Assembly: GCF_003627995.1 (NCBI RefSeq)
Contig: NZ_CP032707.1
Location: forward strand, 2,594,501 to 2,658,500
Length of the DNA stretch: 64,000 nucleotides
DNA from: Brevundimonas naejangsanensis
Lineage (GTDB): Bacteria > Pseudomonadota > Alphaproteobacteria > Caulobacterales > Caulobacteraceae
Direction: 5' to 3'
Part shown: positions 1 through 8,252 of the stretch, piece after piece
Position numbering within the stretch: the stretch's first letter is position 1
How the letters are laid out: each line of letters starts with the position of its first letter
The notes under the pieces: model-generated
What the model was told of the DNA's origin: nothing
Seen by the model: the letters and a program-made list of their open reading frames with translations, nothing else
The model's database searches: none
Made by a program: the position numbers and the translations under genes

Positions 1-93
1 CCTGATCGGCAGGCGCGCCGTTTCCGTTGTCTCCCTGTCGGGCCGCGTGCGGCGTGGCGCTGTTTGGGAGGCGTTGTTCGCATGGAGATTGCG

Positions 94-1207
94 ATGAGAC
101 CGGATGTCGAGGCCATGAAGGCCGACATCGAGCAGAGCGTCGCTCTGCTCAGGAGGCGACTTTGACTGGGATGTCGCTCTGGGAAAGCTCGATGAGCTGA
201 ACGCGCGGGTCGAGGATCCGACCCTGTGGGACAATCCCGAACAGGCCCAGGCCGTCAGCCGCGACCGCTCGCGCCTGGAGGCTCAGGTCAACGCCGTCAA
301 GGAGATGGAGCAGGGCCTTGAGGACGGGATCATGCTCGCCGACATGGCGGACGAGGAGGGCGACGAAGCCACCCTCGAGGAAGCCCGTGAACAGCTCAAG
401 GCCATCAAGGACCGCGCCGCCCGCGCCGAGCTGGAGGCCCTGCTGTCCGGCGAGGCCGACGGCAACGACGCCTATCTGGAGGTCAACTCCGGCGCCGGCG
501 GCACCGAGTCCAACGACTGGGCCGGCATGCTGCTGCGGATGTACAGCCGCTGGGCCCGTTCGCACGGCTATGACGTCGAGCTGCAGGAAGAGGAATCCGG
601 CGAACAGGCGGGCATCAAGTCCGCGACCTTGCTGATCACGGGGCCGAACGCCTATGGCTGGTTGAAGTCGGAATCGGGCGTTCACCGCCTGGTGCGCATC
701 AGCCCCTATGACGCGGCGGCCAAGCGGCATACGTCGTTCGCCTCGGTCGGGGTTTCGCCGGTCGTCGACGACAGCATCGAGATCGAGATCAATCCGTCGG
801 ACGTGCGCACCGACACCTATCGCGCTTCGGGCGCGGGCGGCCAGCACGTCAACAAGACGGACTCGGCGGTGCGTCTGACCCACATTCCGACCAACACCGT
901 GGTGGCCTGTCAGGCCGGCCGCTCGCAGCACCAGAACCGCGACCAGGCCTGGAAGATGCTGCGCGCCCGCCTGTACGAGCTGGAGCTGCAGAAGCGCGAG
1001 GCCGCGGCTCAGGCCCTGGCCGACGCCAAGACCGACATCGGCTGGGGGCACCAGATCCGCTCCTACGTCCTGCAGCCGTATCAGATGGTCAAGGACCTGC
1101 GGACCGAGGTCGAAACCTCGGACACCCAAGGGGTTCTGGACGGCGATCTGGATCAGTTCATGGGCGCCGCCTTGGCGGCCCGCGTGGGTGAGACCCGCGA
1201 AGGCTGA
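94..1207 (+). CDS. prfB: Peptide chain release factor 2 (programmed +1 frameshift)
   Basis: RF2 recognises UGA and UAA stop codons and triggers peptide release on the ribosome. The gene is in two frames: codons 94-162 encode a short leader, an in-frame TGA stands at 163-165, and after a +1 shift (skipping t163) the frame is open to the TGA at 1205-1207. The product is about 370 aa, the usual RF2 length. The catalytic GGQ lies in a [14 protein letters not shown] stretch. The RF2-type SPF motif is not literal in what I can read; the region reads [25 protein letters not shown] chose ATG 94, preceded by GGAG at 84-87; ATG 82, in the same frame with GGGAGG at 66-71, is the alternative. A strong hairpin follows the stop. 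A single-frame gene caller would truncate it. Confidence 0.96.
151..166 (+). promoter_or_regulatory. Programmed +1 frameshift site of prfB
   Basis: The site reads AGGAGG-CGA-CTT-TGA-C. A Shine-Dalgarno-like AGGAGG (151-156) sits three bases before the slippery CTT (160-162), followed by TGA C. Spacing and CTT TGA C match the well-studied E. coli prfB site (AGGGGG-TAT-CTT-TGA-C). Known mechanism: RF2 reads its own UGA. When RF2 is scarce the ribosome slips +1 and makes more RF2. Confidence 0.95.
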
Positions 1208-1210
1208 TTA

Positions 1211-1241
1211 AAAAGGGGCGGCCCGGCGGGTCGCCCCTTTT
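1211..1241 (+). terminator. Rho-independent terminator after prfB
   Basis: The inverted repeat AAAAGGGGCG..CCC / GGG..CGCCCCTTTT begins 3 bases after the prfB stop. It has about 13 pairs around a GGC loop, with a T-run on the plus strand and A-run symmetry on the other side, so it may work in both directions between prfB and the convergent bactofilin gene. Confidence 0.85.
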
Positions 1242-1284
1242 CAATTCTTTCCTCGGGTTTGACCTGAGGATCGGCCTGTCACCG

Positions 1285-1848
1285 TCAGGCTGCCGGCTTG
1301 ACCTCGGCCTTGGCAGACGCGGGCTTCTCGGCCGGAGGCGGGGCATCCAGCATGCTGGCGCCCGGCGTGTCGCGCTTGGCCTGGGTGCAGCGGCCCTGGA
1401 ACCAGGCGCCCTGTTCGATCGACAGTTGTTCCTGGGTGATGTCGCCTTCGACGCGCGAGGTGGCGAACAGCTTCACCTGCTTGGCGACGATGGCGCCCGA
1501 GACCCGGCCGCGCACTTCCAGGACGTCGGCGTGGACCGTGCCCTCGACCGCGCCGCCTTCGCCGATCACCACGCGCACCACGCGGATGTCGCCCTTGAGC
1601 GAACCGTCGACCTGAAGCTCGCCGGCGCCCGAGATGTTGCCCTCGTATTTCACTCCCGCCGACAGGGTGGACAGGTTGGACGAGCGGCCCGCCGGGCGCG
1701 CGGGCTCGGGCGCGCGAGGCGCGGCGGCAGGGGCGGCCGGGGCCGTGGACACAGGTTGGGCAGGCGTCGGATTAGCGGCTCCGGGCGGCGTTGGAATGCC
1801 CATCTCGCTCGAAGGCTTGTTGTCGAAGGGTTTGTTCTTGGTGAACAT
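1285..1848 (-). CDS. Bactofilin family polymer-forming protein
   Basis: A 187-aa protein with a central beta-helical bactofilin (DUF583) domain at roughly residues 55-150 (from LSAGVKYEGNISGAGELQVDG to FATSRVEGDITQEQLSIEQG). It is flanked by Pro/Ala-rich tails, the usual bactofilin architecture. Bactofilins polymerise without nucleotides into membrane-associated scaffolds; Caulobacter BacA/BacB act in stalk morphogenesis. The start at 1848 has GGAG upstream (GGAGACCACC-ATG). It is convergent with prfB and shares the hairpin zone at 1211-1241. Which paralogue (BacA or BacB) it corresponds to cannot be told here. Confidence 0.9.
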   Translation of the reverse strand: MFTKNKPFDNKPSSEMGIPTPPGAANPTPAQPVSTAPAAPAAAPRAPEPARPAGRSSNLSTLSAGVKYEGNISGAGELQVDGSLKGDIRVVRVVIGEGGAVEGTVHADVLEVRGRVSGAIVAKQVKLFATSRVEGDITQEQLSIEQGAWFQGRCTQAKRDTPGASMLDAPPPAEKPASAKAEVKPAA

Positions 1849-1980
1849 GGTGGTCTCCGCGTTTCACCGACGGCGCCGGCAAAGGTCCAGTGTCAGCCCC
1901 CCGGGATACAATCCCTGACATCAGTTAGGGGGCGCACGAGCGGAGAGGTCAAGCGGGGCCTTCCGAACCCCGCTCGCCGA

Positions 1981-2448
1981 TCAGAGCGCTTCGGCGGCGG
2001 CCAGCACCTCTTCGGCGTGACCCTTCACCTTGACGTTTCTCCAGGCGTGGCGGACCACGCCCTGGCCGTCGATCAGAAAGGTGGCGCGCTCGATGCCCAT
2101 GTATTCGCGGCCATAGAGCTTCTTCGGCACCCACACGCCCCAGGCTTCGGTGACCACGCCGTCCTCGTCCGAGCCGAGCACGACCTTCAGATCATGCTTG
2201 GCCTTGAATCGGTCCAGCTTCTTCACCGCATCGCGCGACACGCCGATCACCACGGCGTTCGCCGCCGCGAACCGGTCGGCCAGGGCCGAGAAGTCGAGCC
2301 CCTCGGTCGTGCAGCCCGGCGTGTCGGCCTTGGGATAGAAGTAGAGGACGACTGTCTTCCCCTTCAGCCCGTCCAGCGACACGCGGCCGCCATTGTCCGT
2401 CGCCAGCTCGAAGGCGGGGGCAGGGGTGTTGTCGGTGATGTGCGTCAC
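1981..2448 (-). CDS. bcp: Peroxiredoxin, Bcp/PrxQ type (thioredoxin-dependent thiol peroxidase)
   Basis: A thioredoxin-fold peroxidase that reduces hydrogen and alkyl peroxides. The peroxidatic Cys is in ADTPGCTTEG, after the VVLYFYPKADTPGCT block. The residue five positions later, Cys in classical Bcp (PGCTxxAC), is Leu here. No other Cys is present, so it should act as a 1-Cys enzyme. I chose GTG 2448 because upstream in-frame codons (MRGDERKRKRPR) are translated from the palindromic repeat at 2468-2496. The GTG overlaps the TGA of the GIY-YIG gene by 4 bases (GTGA), so the two are probably co-transcribed. Length about 155 aa is normal. Confidence 0.9.
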   Translation of the reverse strand: MTHITDNTPAPAFELATDNGGRVSLDGLKGKTVVLYFYPKADTPGCTTEGLDFSALADRFAAANAVVIGVSRDAVKKLDRFKAKHDLKVVLGSDEDGVVTEAWGVWVPKKLYGREYMGIERATFLIDGQGVVRHAWRNVKVKGHAEEVLAAAEAL

Positions 2449-2804
2449 TCTGGGTCTCTTTCTTTTCCGCTCGTCCCCGCGCACGCGGGGACCCAGTCCG
2501 ATGCATCCTTGAGGCCGCCCAGTCGTATGCTGTCAAACAGGTCGAGCCATTCTGGATTGGTCTCTTCAATCAGTTGCAGCTTCCAGCGCCGCTTCCATTT
2601 CTTCAACTGCCGCTCGCGTTGGAAGGCTTCTTCGCGTGAGCCATGCGCTTCGAACCAGACCAGGCAGGTCACGCCATGCTGGGCCGTGAAGCCGCCGAAC
2701 GAGCCTGCCTTGTGCTGGCTGATGCGCGCGATGAGGTCGTCGGTCGAGCCGATGTAGAGCGTGCCGTTCCGTCGACTGGCTACGATGTAGACGTAGAAGG
2801 CCAC
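2445..2804 (-). CDS. GIY-YIG nuclease family protein (single domain)
   Basis: A 119-aa protein with the GIY-YIG fold. FYVYIVAS and LYIGSTDDL form the two-part signature, Arg follows in DDLIARISQH, and the catalytic-type Glu is likely in EEAFQRERQLKKW. The family (UPF0213/YhbQ-like) comprises small structure-specific nucleases of poorly known role. The last 16 or so residues (WVPACAGTSGKERDPE) are translated from a palindromic repeat, so the ancestral protein probably ended near LGGLKDASD. Inverted copies of the same repeat lie inside the 3' end (2468-2496) and just upstream of the start (2822-2850). The substrate is unknown. Confidence 0.88.
   Translation of the reverse strand: MAFYVYIVASRRNGTLYIGSTDDLIARISQHKAGSFGGFTAQHGVTCLVWFEAHGSREEAFQRERQLKKWKRRWKLQLIEETNPEWLDLFDSIRLGGLKDASDWVPACAGTSGKERDPE
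2468..2496. repeat. Palindromic REP-like repeat, copy A1
   Basis: Core hairpin CCCCGCG-CA-CGCGGGG with flanks CGCTCGT on the left and ACCCAG on the right. It is the inverted partner of copy A2 at 2822-2850 and of the same family as 30503-30533 and 30579-30613. It lies within the 3' end of the GIY-YIG gene and upstream of bcp. Confidence 0.85.
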
Positions 2805-2821
2805 AGTCGAGCACGCTCCAT

Positions 2822-2850
2822 CTGGATCCCCGCGTGCGCGGGGATGAGCG
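2822..2850. repeat. Palindromic REP-like repeat, copy A2
   Basis: Core CCCCGCG-TG-CGCGGGG with flanks CTGGAT and ATGAGCG. Its reverse complement matches copy A1 at all but about two positions. It lies between the GIY-YIG start (2804) and the tyrS stop (2864). Confidence 0.85.
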
Positions 2851-2863
2851 GAAGAAGGGGGGC

Positions 2864-4120
2864 TTAGACCGGCTTGACCAGAACGATCTTCTTCTTGCCC
2901 GCGCCCAGCTTCAGCACGCCGTCCGCGTTCAGGTCCGCCTCTTCGATCAGGCGCGCCCCGTCGTTGACCACCGCGTCGTTCAGGCGCAGGCCGCCGCCCT
3001 GGGCCAGGCGGCGCGCCTCGCCATTGGAGGCGCTGAGGCCGGCCTTGGTGGTCACGGCCGCGATCATGGCGCCGATCACCTCGTCGCGGGGCAGTTCGAC
3101 CGTCGGCAGGTCGGCTGACAGTTGGCCCTTTTCGAAGGCGGCCTCGGCGGCGGCGCGCGCGGCTTGAGCCGCTTCCGAGCCGTGCAGCATCGAGGTGGCG
3201 GCGTCGGCCAGGGCCTTCTTGGCCTCGTTGATCCCGGCTCCTTCCATGGCCTCGTAAAGGGCGATCTGGTCCAGGGGCAGGTCGGTGAACAGGCGCATGA
3301 AACGGCCGACGTCGGCGTCCTCGGCGTTACGCCAGAACTGCCAGTAGTCGTAAGGGCTCAACTGGTCGGCGTTCAGCCACACCGCGCCCTGGGCCGTCTT
3401 GCCCATCTTGCCGCCCGAAGCGGTCGTCAGCAGCGGCGTGGTCAGGCCGAAGGCGGCCTTGTGGTCCACGCGACGCACCAGGTCGACGCCCGAGGTGATG
3501 TTGCCCCACTGGTCCGAGCCGCCCATTTGCAGCGTCACGCCCAGCGAGCGGTTCAGCTCCAGGAAGTCCACCGACTGCATCAGCATGTAGTTGAACTCGA
3601 GGAAGGTCATCGGCTGCTCGCGCTCGAGACGCAGCTTGACCGAGTCGAAGCTCAGCATCCGGTTGACGGTGAAGTGCGTGCCGAAGTCGCGCAGGAACTG
3701 GATGTAGCCGAACTTCGACAGCCACTCGTCATTGTTGACCATGACCGCGTCGGTCGGGCCGTCGCCGAAGGTCAGGAAGCGGGCGAAGACCTTCTGGATG
3801 CCGTCGATGTTGGCCTGGATTGTCTCGTCGGTCAGCTGCGGGCGCGAGGCGTCCTTGCCGGTCGGGTCGCCGACCTTGGTCGTGCCGCCGCCCATCAGGA
3901 CGATGGGCTTGTGACCGGCCTGCTGCAGGCGACGCAGCATCATGATCTGGATCAGGCTGCCGACGTGCAGGGACGGCGCCGTGGCGTCGAAGCCGATGTA
4001 GGCCGTCACGATCCCGCTCGAGGCGGCCTCGTCCAGCTCCACCGGGTGGGTCACCTGGTGGATGTAGCCGCGCGATTGCAGGGTCTTGAGGAAGTCGGAC
4101 TTGAAGGCTTGGTCGGTCAT
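2864..4120 (-). CDS. tyrS: Tyrosyl-tRNA synthetase
   Basis: Class I aminoacyl-tRNA synthetase charging tRNA-Tyr. The HIGH-like motif is [10 protein letters not shown] and the KMSKS-like motif is GKMGKTAQG. TyrRS hallmarks include [27 protein letters not shown] and [13 protein letters not shown]-terminal S4-like RNA-binding domain (from about residue 350, [15 protein letters not shown]) completes a 418-aa protein of normal size. I chose ATG 4120 (MTDQAFKSD), with GGAG 8-11 bases upstream; the frame runs on to 4192 but lacks family similarity there. It diverges from anmK. Confidence 0.96.
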   Translation of the reverse strand: MTDQAFKSDFLKTLQSRGYIHQVTHPVELDEAASSGIVTAYIGFDATAPSLHVGSLIQIMMLRRLQQAGHKPIVLMGGGTTKVGDPTGKDASRPQLTDETIQANIDGIQKVFARFLTFGDGPTDAVMVNNDEWLSKFGYIQFLRDFGTHFTVNRMLSFDSVKLRLEREQPMTFLEFNYMLMQSVDFLELNRSLGVTLQMGGSDQWGNITSGVDLVRRVDHKAAFGLTTPLLTTASGGKMGKTAQGAVWLNADQLSPYDYWQFWRNAEDADVGRFMRLFTDLPLDQIALYEAMEGAGINEAKKALADAATSMLHGSEAAQAARAAAEAAFEKGQLSADLPTVELPRDEVIGAMIAAVTTKAGLSASNGEARRLAQGGGLRLNDAVVNDGARLIEEADLNADGVLKLGAGKKKIVLVKPV

Positions 4121-4302
4121 GGACGGCTCCGTAGCAGGGATGCTGGCGGCCGTCTTCCTTTCGGGAAGTCGCGCCGCCAGCGAAGGCGGCACGAGATCGC
4201 GGCCGCTCGCTAGCTCAGCGAACGGTAGTACAGGCCGGAAATGGCGCGGGCGGCGATCATGGGCGCTAGCTACGTCGCGCCTGACGTGGCAGTCAACCCG
4301 CC

Positions 4303-5442
4303 ATGACGACCTCCCCGAAAAAGACCCTGCGCGTGCTCGGCTTCATGACCGGCACCTCGCTCGACGCCGTGGACATGGCGGTGATCGAGACCGACGGCCA
4401 CGACATCCTGTCCTTCGGCCCGGCCGGGGAGATGAAGCTGGACGCCGAGACCCGCGCCGTCGTCGAGGAGGCCATCGAGGACGCCTTCGACTGGGAACGC
4501 GACGAAGAGGAACCCGACAGCTTCGAGGACGCCCGCATGGCCGTGGCCGACGCCCACCTGGCCGCCGCTCTCGGCTTCATGGCGGTGAACGGGGTGAAGT
4601 CCAGCGCTCTGGACCTGATCGGCGTCCACGGCCAGACCGTGCTGCACGAGGCGCCGACGCCCGAGCGGCCCGGCCGCACGGTGCAACTGATCGACGCCGT
4701 CAGTGTGGCCGAGGGCCTGGGCGTGCCGGTCGCCTATGATTTCCGCAGCGCGGACGTGGCGGCGGGCGGGCAGGGCGCGCCCCTGGCGCCCGTCTATCAC
4801 GCGGCGCTGGCCCGAAAGGCCGGGATGCAGGGGCCGGTCGCGGTCCTGAACCTCGGCGGGGTCGGCAACATCACCCTGATCCGCGCCGACGGCGAGCTGG
4901 AGGCGTTCGACACCGGCCCGGCCAACGGCATGGTCGATCTGCTGGTTCAGTCGCGCATGAAGAAGCGGATGGACGAGGGCGGCCGTCTGGCGGCGGCAGG
5001 AACGGTCGATCAGGCCGTGCTCGACACCTATCTGGCCCATCCCTATTTCGCGGCGAGCGGCCCGAAGTCGCTGGATCGTTTCGACTTCTCGCTGGACCCG
5101 GTGGCGGATCTGTCGCTGGAAGACGCCGCCGCCACCCTGACCGCCTTTGCGGCTCAGGCCGTGGCGCTGGGCGTCGCCCGCTGTTCGGAGCAGCCGAAGG
5201 AGATCGTCGTTTGCGGCGGCGGTCGTCACAACCCCGTGCTGCTGGCCGCCATTCGCGAGCGTGTCGGCGTCCCCGTCTCGACGGCGGAGAACAAGGGCTG
5301 GCGCGGCGACTCCATCGAGGCCGAAGCCTTCGCCTTTCTGGCCGCCCGCTGCCGTTTGGGCCTGCCGATCAGCTTCCCCGGTACGACCGGCGTTCCGGCG
5401 CCGATGACCGGCGGCCGTATCGTCGAGCTGGGAGCAGAATAA
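4303..5442 (+). CDS. anmK: Anhydro-N-acetylmuramic acid kinase
   Basis: AnmK phosphorylates and opens 1,6-anhydro-MurNAc recovered from peptidoglycan turnover, giving MurNAc-6-phosphate. At 379 aa it has the sugar-kinase/HSP70-actin fold: phosphate motif [14 protein letters not shown] near the N-terminus, [32 protein letters not shown] and [11 protein letters not shown]. It starts 182 bases from the divergent tyrS. Its TAA overlaps the ATG of the following exporter by one base, so the two are probably co-transcribed. Confidence 0.95.
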   Translation: MTTSPKKTLRVLGFMTGTSLDAVDMAVIETDGHDILSFGPAGEMKLDAETRAVVEEAIEDAFDWERDEEEPDSFEDARMAVADAHLAAALGFMAVNGVKSSALDLIGVHGQTVLHEAPTPERPGRTVQLIDAVSVAEGLGVPVAYDFRSADVAAGGQGAPLAPVYHAALARKAGMQGPVAVLNLGGVGNITLIRADGELEAFDTGPANGMVDLLVQSRMKKRMDEGGRLAAAGTVDQAVLDTYLAHPYFAASGPKSLDRFDFSLDPVADLSLEDAAATLTAFAAQAVALGVARCSEQPKEIVVCGGGRHNPVLLAAIRERVGVPVSTAENKGWRGDSIEAEAFAFLAARCRLGLPISFPGTTGVPAPMTGGRIVELGAE

Positions 5443-6398
5443 TGGCGGCTTCATCGCGTTTCTGGGGCGTCGCCAGCGGTCTGGCGGCGGGCGCTCTGTG
5501 GGGGCTGGTCTTCCTGGCGCCCAAGGTCGTGCCCGAGGCCTCGCCCCTGCTGCTGACGGCGGGACGTTACCTCGCCTACGGCCTGATCGCGGTTCTGCTG
5601 ATCGCGCCGCGCTGGCGGCGCGTGACGGCCGCCCTGACGCGCAAGGCGTGGGGCGCGCTGGTCTGGCTGAGCCTGGCCGGCAATCTGGTCTATTTCGCCT
5701 TTCTGGTTGTCAGCGTCCACTACGCAGGCGTCGCGGCCTCGGCCCTGATCGTCGGCATGGTGCCCGTGGTGGTGGCCTTGTGGGGGCTGCGGGACAAGGA
5801 TTCGCCGCCCCTGTCGCGCGTCGCGCCGCCCATCGCCGTGGCGGCGCTCGCGGTCGGCCTGATCGGGTGGCAGTCGCTCAGTCAGGGCGGCGGCGCGGCG
5901 GCGCAGAGCGGCACGGCCACGCTGATCGGTCTGGGGTGCGCCCTGGCGGCCCTGCTGTCCTGGACCGCCTTCGCTGTCGGCAACAGCCGCTGGATGGGGC
6001 GCCTGCCGAACGTCACCCCGCATGAGTGGTCGCTGCTGACCGGCGTGGTCACCGGAGGGCTGGCTCTGGTCCTGGTGATCCCGTCGCTGTTCATGCTGGA
6101 CGGCATGACGGACGCGGCCTGGCTGCGTCTGATCGTCGTCAGCGCGGGCGTGGCGATCTTCGCCTCCGTCATAGGCAACGCCTTCTGGAACCAGGCCAGC
6201 CGCCTGCTGCCCCTGACCATGCTGGGCCAGATGATCGTGTCCGAGACCCTGTTCGCCTTCATCTACGGCTTCATCTGGGAGCGGCGCGGCCCGACCGTGG
6301 TCGAGGTCGTCGCCATGATCCTGATGATCGTCAGCGTCGTCTGGTGCGTCCGCGCCCACCGCCCCGCCGCCGAGGCCGCCGCCGAAGGCGAGCACTGA
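5442..6398 (+). CDS. DMT/EamA-family transporter
   Basis: A 318-aa integral membrane protein with about ten hydrophobic helices arranged as two EamA repeats, starting [21 protein letters not shown]. Members export amino acids, metabolites or drugs; the substrate cannot be read from sequence. The start ATG 5442 overlaps the anmK stop by one base (TAATG) and uses GGAGCAG within anmK as a ribosome site. Pairing with a cell-wall recycling kinase is noted but does not prove a related substrate. Confidence 0.85.
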   Translation: MAASSRFWGVASGLAAGALWGLVFLAPKVVPEASPLLLTAGRYLAYGLIAVLLIAPRWRRVTAALTRKAWGALVWLSLAGNLVYFAFLVVSVHYAGVAASALIVGMVPVVVALWGLRDKDSPPLSRVAPPIAVAALAVGLIGWQSLSQGGGAAAQSGTATLIGLGCALAALLSWTAFAVGNSRWMGRLPNVTPHEWSLLTGVVTGGLALVLVIPSLFMLDGMTDAAWLRLIVVSAGVAIFASVIGNAFWNQASRLLPLTMLGQMIVSETLFAFIYGFIWERRGPTVVEVVAMILMIVSVVWCVRAHRPAAEAAAEGEH

Positions 6399-6453
6399 AG
6401 AACGCCGTAATTCGGACTGAATCTGCGGCCCACATCCTGTCAGGGAGGGCCGC

Positions 6454-7155
6454 ATGACCGCATGGATCGCCGCACTGTTTCTGTTCGCTCAGCCGCAAGC
6501 CGCTGAAGCGCCCGTCGAGTTGAGCGCAGAGGCCCGCGCCATGATCGCGTCGGTTCAAGATGCGATCGATCAGGAAAGGGCGCGCCAGGCGGCGCTGCCG
6601 GCGCCTGCTTCCGATGCGCAGCGGCTGGAGCGCATGGGCGAGCTGGATCAGGTCGGCCGCCGGGTGGCGGTCGCTGTCGATGTCAGCAGCCTGCCGGAAC
6701 GCGAACAGCCTGCGACGACGAGCGCCGTCTGGGCGCCGGTGATGGCGCTGGACGACGCCTTGCTGGCGGAGCTGCTGCAGATGCTGCCGCCCGAGGGCTG
6801 GTTCCTGCGGAGCCGATATGGATGGGAGGCGGCGAATGCGGCCTTCCTGATCATCCAGCACTCGGACATCGAGCAATGGCGGCGTTTTGTGCCTGTTCTC
6901 GAGCCTCTGGCGGCGGCGGGCGAGGTCGAGGCGACGCAGTTCGGCTTGATGTACGATCGTCTGGCCGTGAACGAAGGTCGTCCACAACGGTACGGTACGC
7001 AGATGATCTGCAAGGGCTCGCGCTGGGTCATCGATTACGACAACCTGGAAGACCCCGAGAACGCCGATCGACGCAGGGCCGAGGCGGGCTTTCCGCACAC
7101 GCTGGCGCAGTATGAGGCGCGGTTCAGCGCCTATCCTCCCTGTCGCGAAGATTGA
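6454..7155 (+). CDS. DUF6624-type secreted protein, function unknown
   Basis: A 233-aa protein. A short hydrophobic N-terminus (MTAWIAALFLFAQPQAAEA) looks like a signal peptide. The C-terminal half carries the pattern AAFLIIQHSDIEQWRR ... RLAVNEGRPQRYGTQ, which I recognise as the DUF6624 signature. A single Cys pair may form (MICKG and YPPCRED). A GGGAGGG ribosome site precedes ATG 6454. It stands alone after the DMT gene, 55 bases away. No biochemical role is known to me for this family. Confidence 0.7.
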   Translation: MTAWIAALFLFAQPQAAEAPVELSAEARAMIASVQDAIDQERARQAALPAPASDAQRLERMGELDQVGRRVAVAVDVSSLPEREQPATTSAVWAPVMALDDALLAELLQMLPPEGWFLRSRYGWEAANAAFLIIQHSDIEQWRRFVPVLEPLAAAGEVEATQFGLMYDRLAVNEGRPQRYGTQMICKGSRWVIDYDNLEDPENADRRRAEAGFPHTLAQYEARFSAYPPCRED

Positions 7156-7262
7156 GCAACGTCCGTCGCCGCCAAGCGTTGGGCACCAGCGGACCGGGCC
7201 CCTCTGGCGACCATGTATCGCGATGTCGGCCGCGTCGTTGAAACCGACTCGCGAAGGCGTCG

Positions 7263-8240
7263 ATGGAGTGGTTGTTTCTGGAGTGGATGAGCAAGCCGGC
7301 CTGGATGTGGGGTGGCTTCCTTCTGGCGGTTCTGGCGCTGCTGGCGCTGGATCTCGGCGTGCTGAACCGCAAGGATCACGAGATCGGCGTGCGGGAAAGC
7401 CTGGCGCTGTCCGCCTTCTACATCACCGTGGCCCTGGCGTTCGGCGGGGTCGTGTGGGCGCAGTTGGGCGCGGACAGCGCCGTCGAATACCTGACCGCCT
7501 ATGCCGTCGAGAAAAGCCTGGCGATGGACAATGTCTTTGTCATCGCCCTGATTTTCAGCGCCTTCTCCGTCCCGCGCCTCTATCAGCACCGGGTGCTGTT
7601 CTGGGGCGTGCTGGGCGTGATCGTGTTGCGGGCGGTGATGATCGGCGGCGGGGCGGCGCTGATCGGGCGCTATCACTGGGTGCTGTATCTGTTCGCGGGG
7701 TTCCTGATCCTGACGGGCGTGAAGATGTTCTTCGCGCGCGGGGAAGAGACTGACATCACGGACAATCGTCTGCTGAAGTGGTTCCGCCGTCGGATGCGGG
7801 TGACGAATGAGCTGCACGGCCACGCCTTCTTCGTCAGGTCGCCTGGCCGCTCGGGCGAAGCCAGGCTGCACGCGACGCCGCTGTTCCTGGCCCTCGTGAC
7901 GATCGAGATCGCGGACGTGATCTTCGCGGTGGACTCCGTGCCGGCGGTCTTCGCCATCACGACGGACGCCTACGTCGTCTACACGTCCAACATCTTCGCC
8001 ATCTTGGGGCTGAGGGCGCTCTATTTCGCCCTGGCGGCGGTGATCCACCGCTTCGCCTATCTGAAGCAGGCGCTGGCGATCCTGCTGATCTTCATCGGGG
8101 GCAAGGTGTTCGCCGCGCCCCTGATCGGCATTGAGAAAGTCCCGCCCGTCGTCTCCCTGTCGGTGACGGCGGCGATCCTGACGGCGGGCATCCTGTGGTC
8201 CCTGTGGCGGACGCGCGCGGAGGCGGGGCCTCCGCGCTGA
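7263..8240 (+). CDS. TerC/Alx family integral membrane protein
   Basis: A 325-aa polytopic protein. TerC-family landmarks are LLALDLGVLNRKDHEIGVRESLALSAFYI, EKSLAMDNVFVIALIFSAFSVP and the mirror motif IEIADVIFAVDSVPAVFAIT. The family is linked to tellurite resistance and, in Alx/MeeF-type members, Mn2+ export coupled to protein secretion. I searched the 107-base leader for a yybP-ykoY manganese riboswitch and did not find its conserved elements. The start at 7263 has an AAGG-like site (GCGAAGGCGTCG) upstream. Confidence 0.88.
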   Translation: MEWLFLEWMSKPAWMWGGFLLAVLALLALDLGVLNRKDHEIGVRESLALSAFYITVALAFGGVVWAQLGADSAVEYLTAYAVEKSLAMDNVFVIALIFSAFSVPRLYQHRVLFWGVLGVIVLRAVMIGGGAALIGRYHWVLYLFAGFLILTGVKMFFARGEETDITDNRLLKWFRRRMRVTNELHGHAFFVRSPGRSGEARLHATPLFLALVTIEIADVIFAVDSVPAVFAITTDAYVVYTSNIFAILGLRALYFALAAVIHRFAYLKQALAILLIFIGGKVFAAPLIGIEKVPPVVSLSVTAAILTAGILWSLWRTRAEAGPPR

Positions 8241-8252
8241 TCCTGGGGAGCG

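Noticed and set aside
149-1129. Long minus-strand open frame over prfB (and similar frames over most genes)
   Set aside because: In GC-rich DNA the opposite strand of real genes stays open. The predicted proteins show no domain and the coding strand matches a known family.
7156-7262. Possible yybP-ykoY manganese riboswitch before the TerC gene
   Set aside because: The conserved paired loops of the motif are absent and the leader is only 107 bases.
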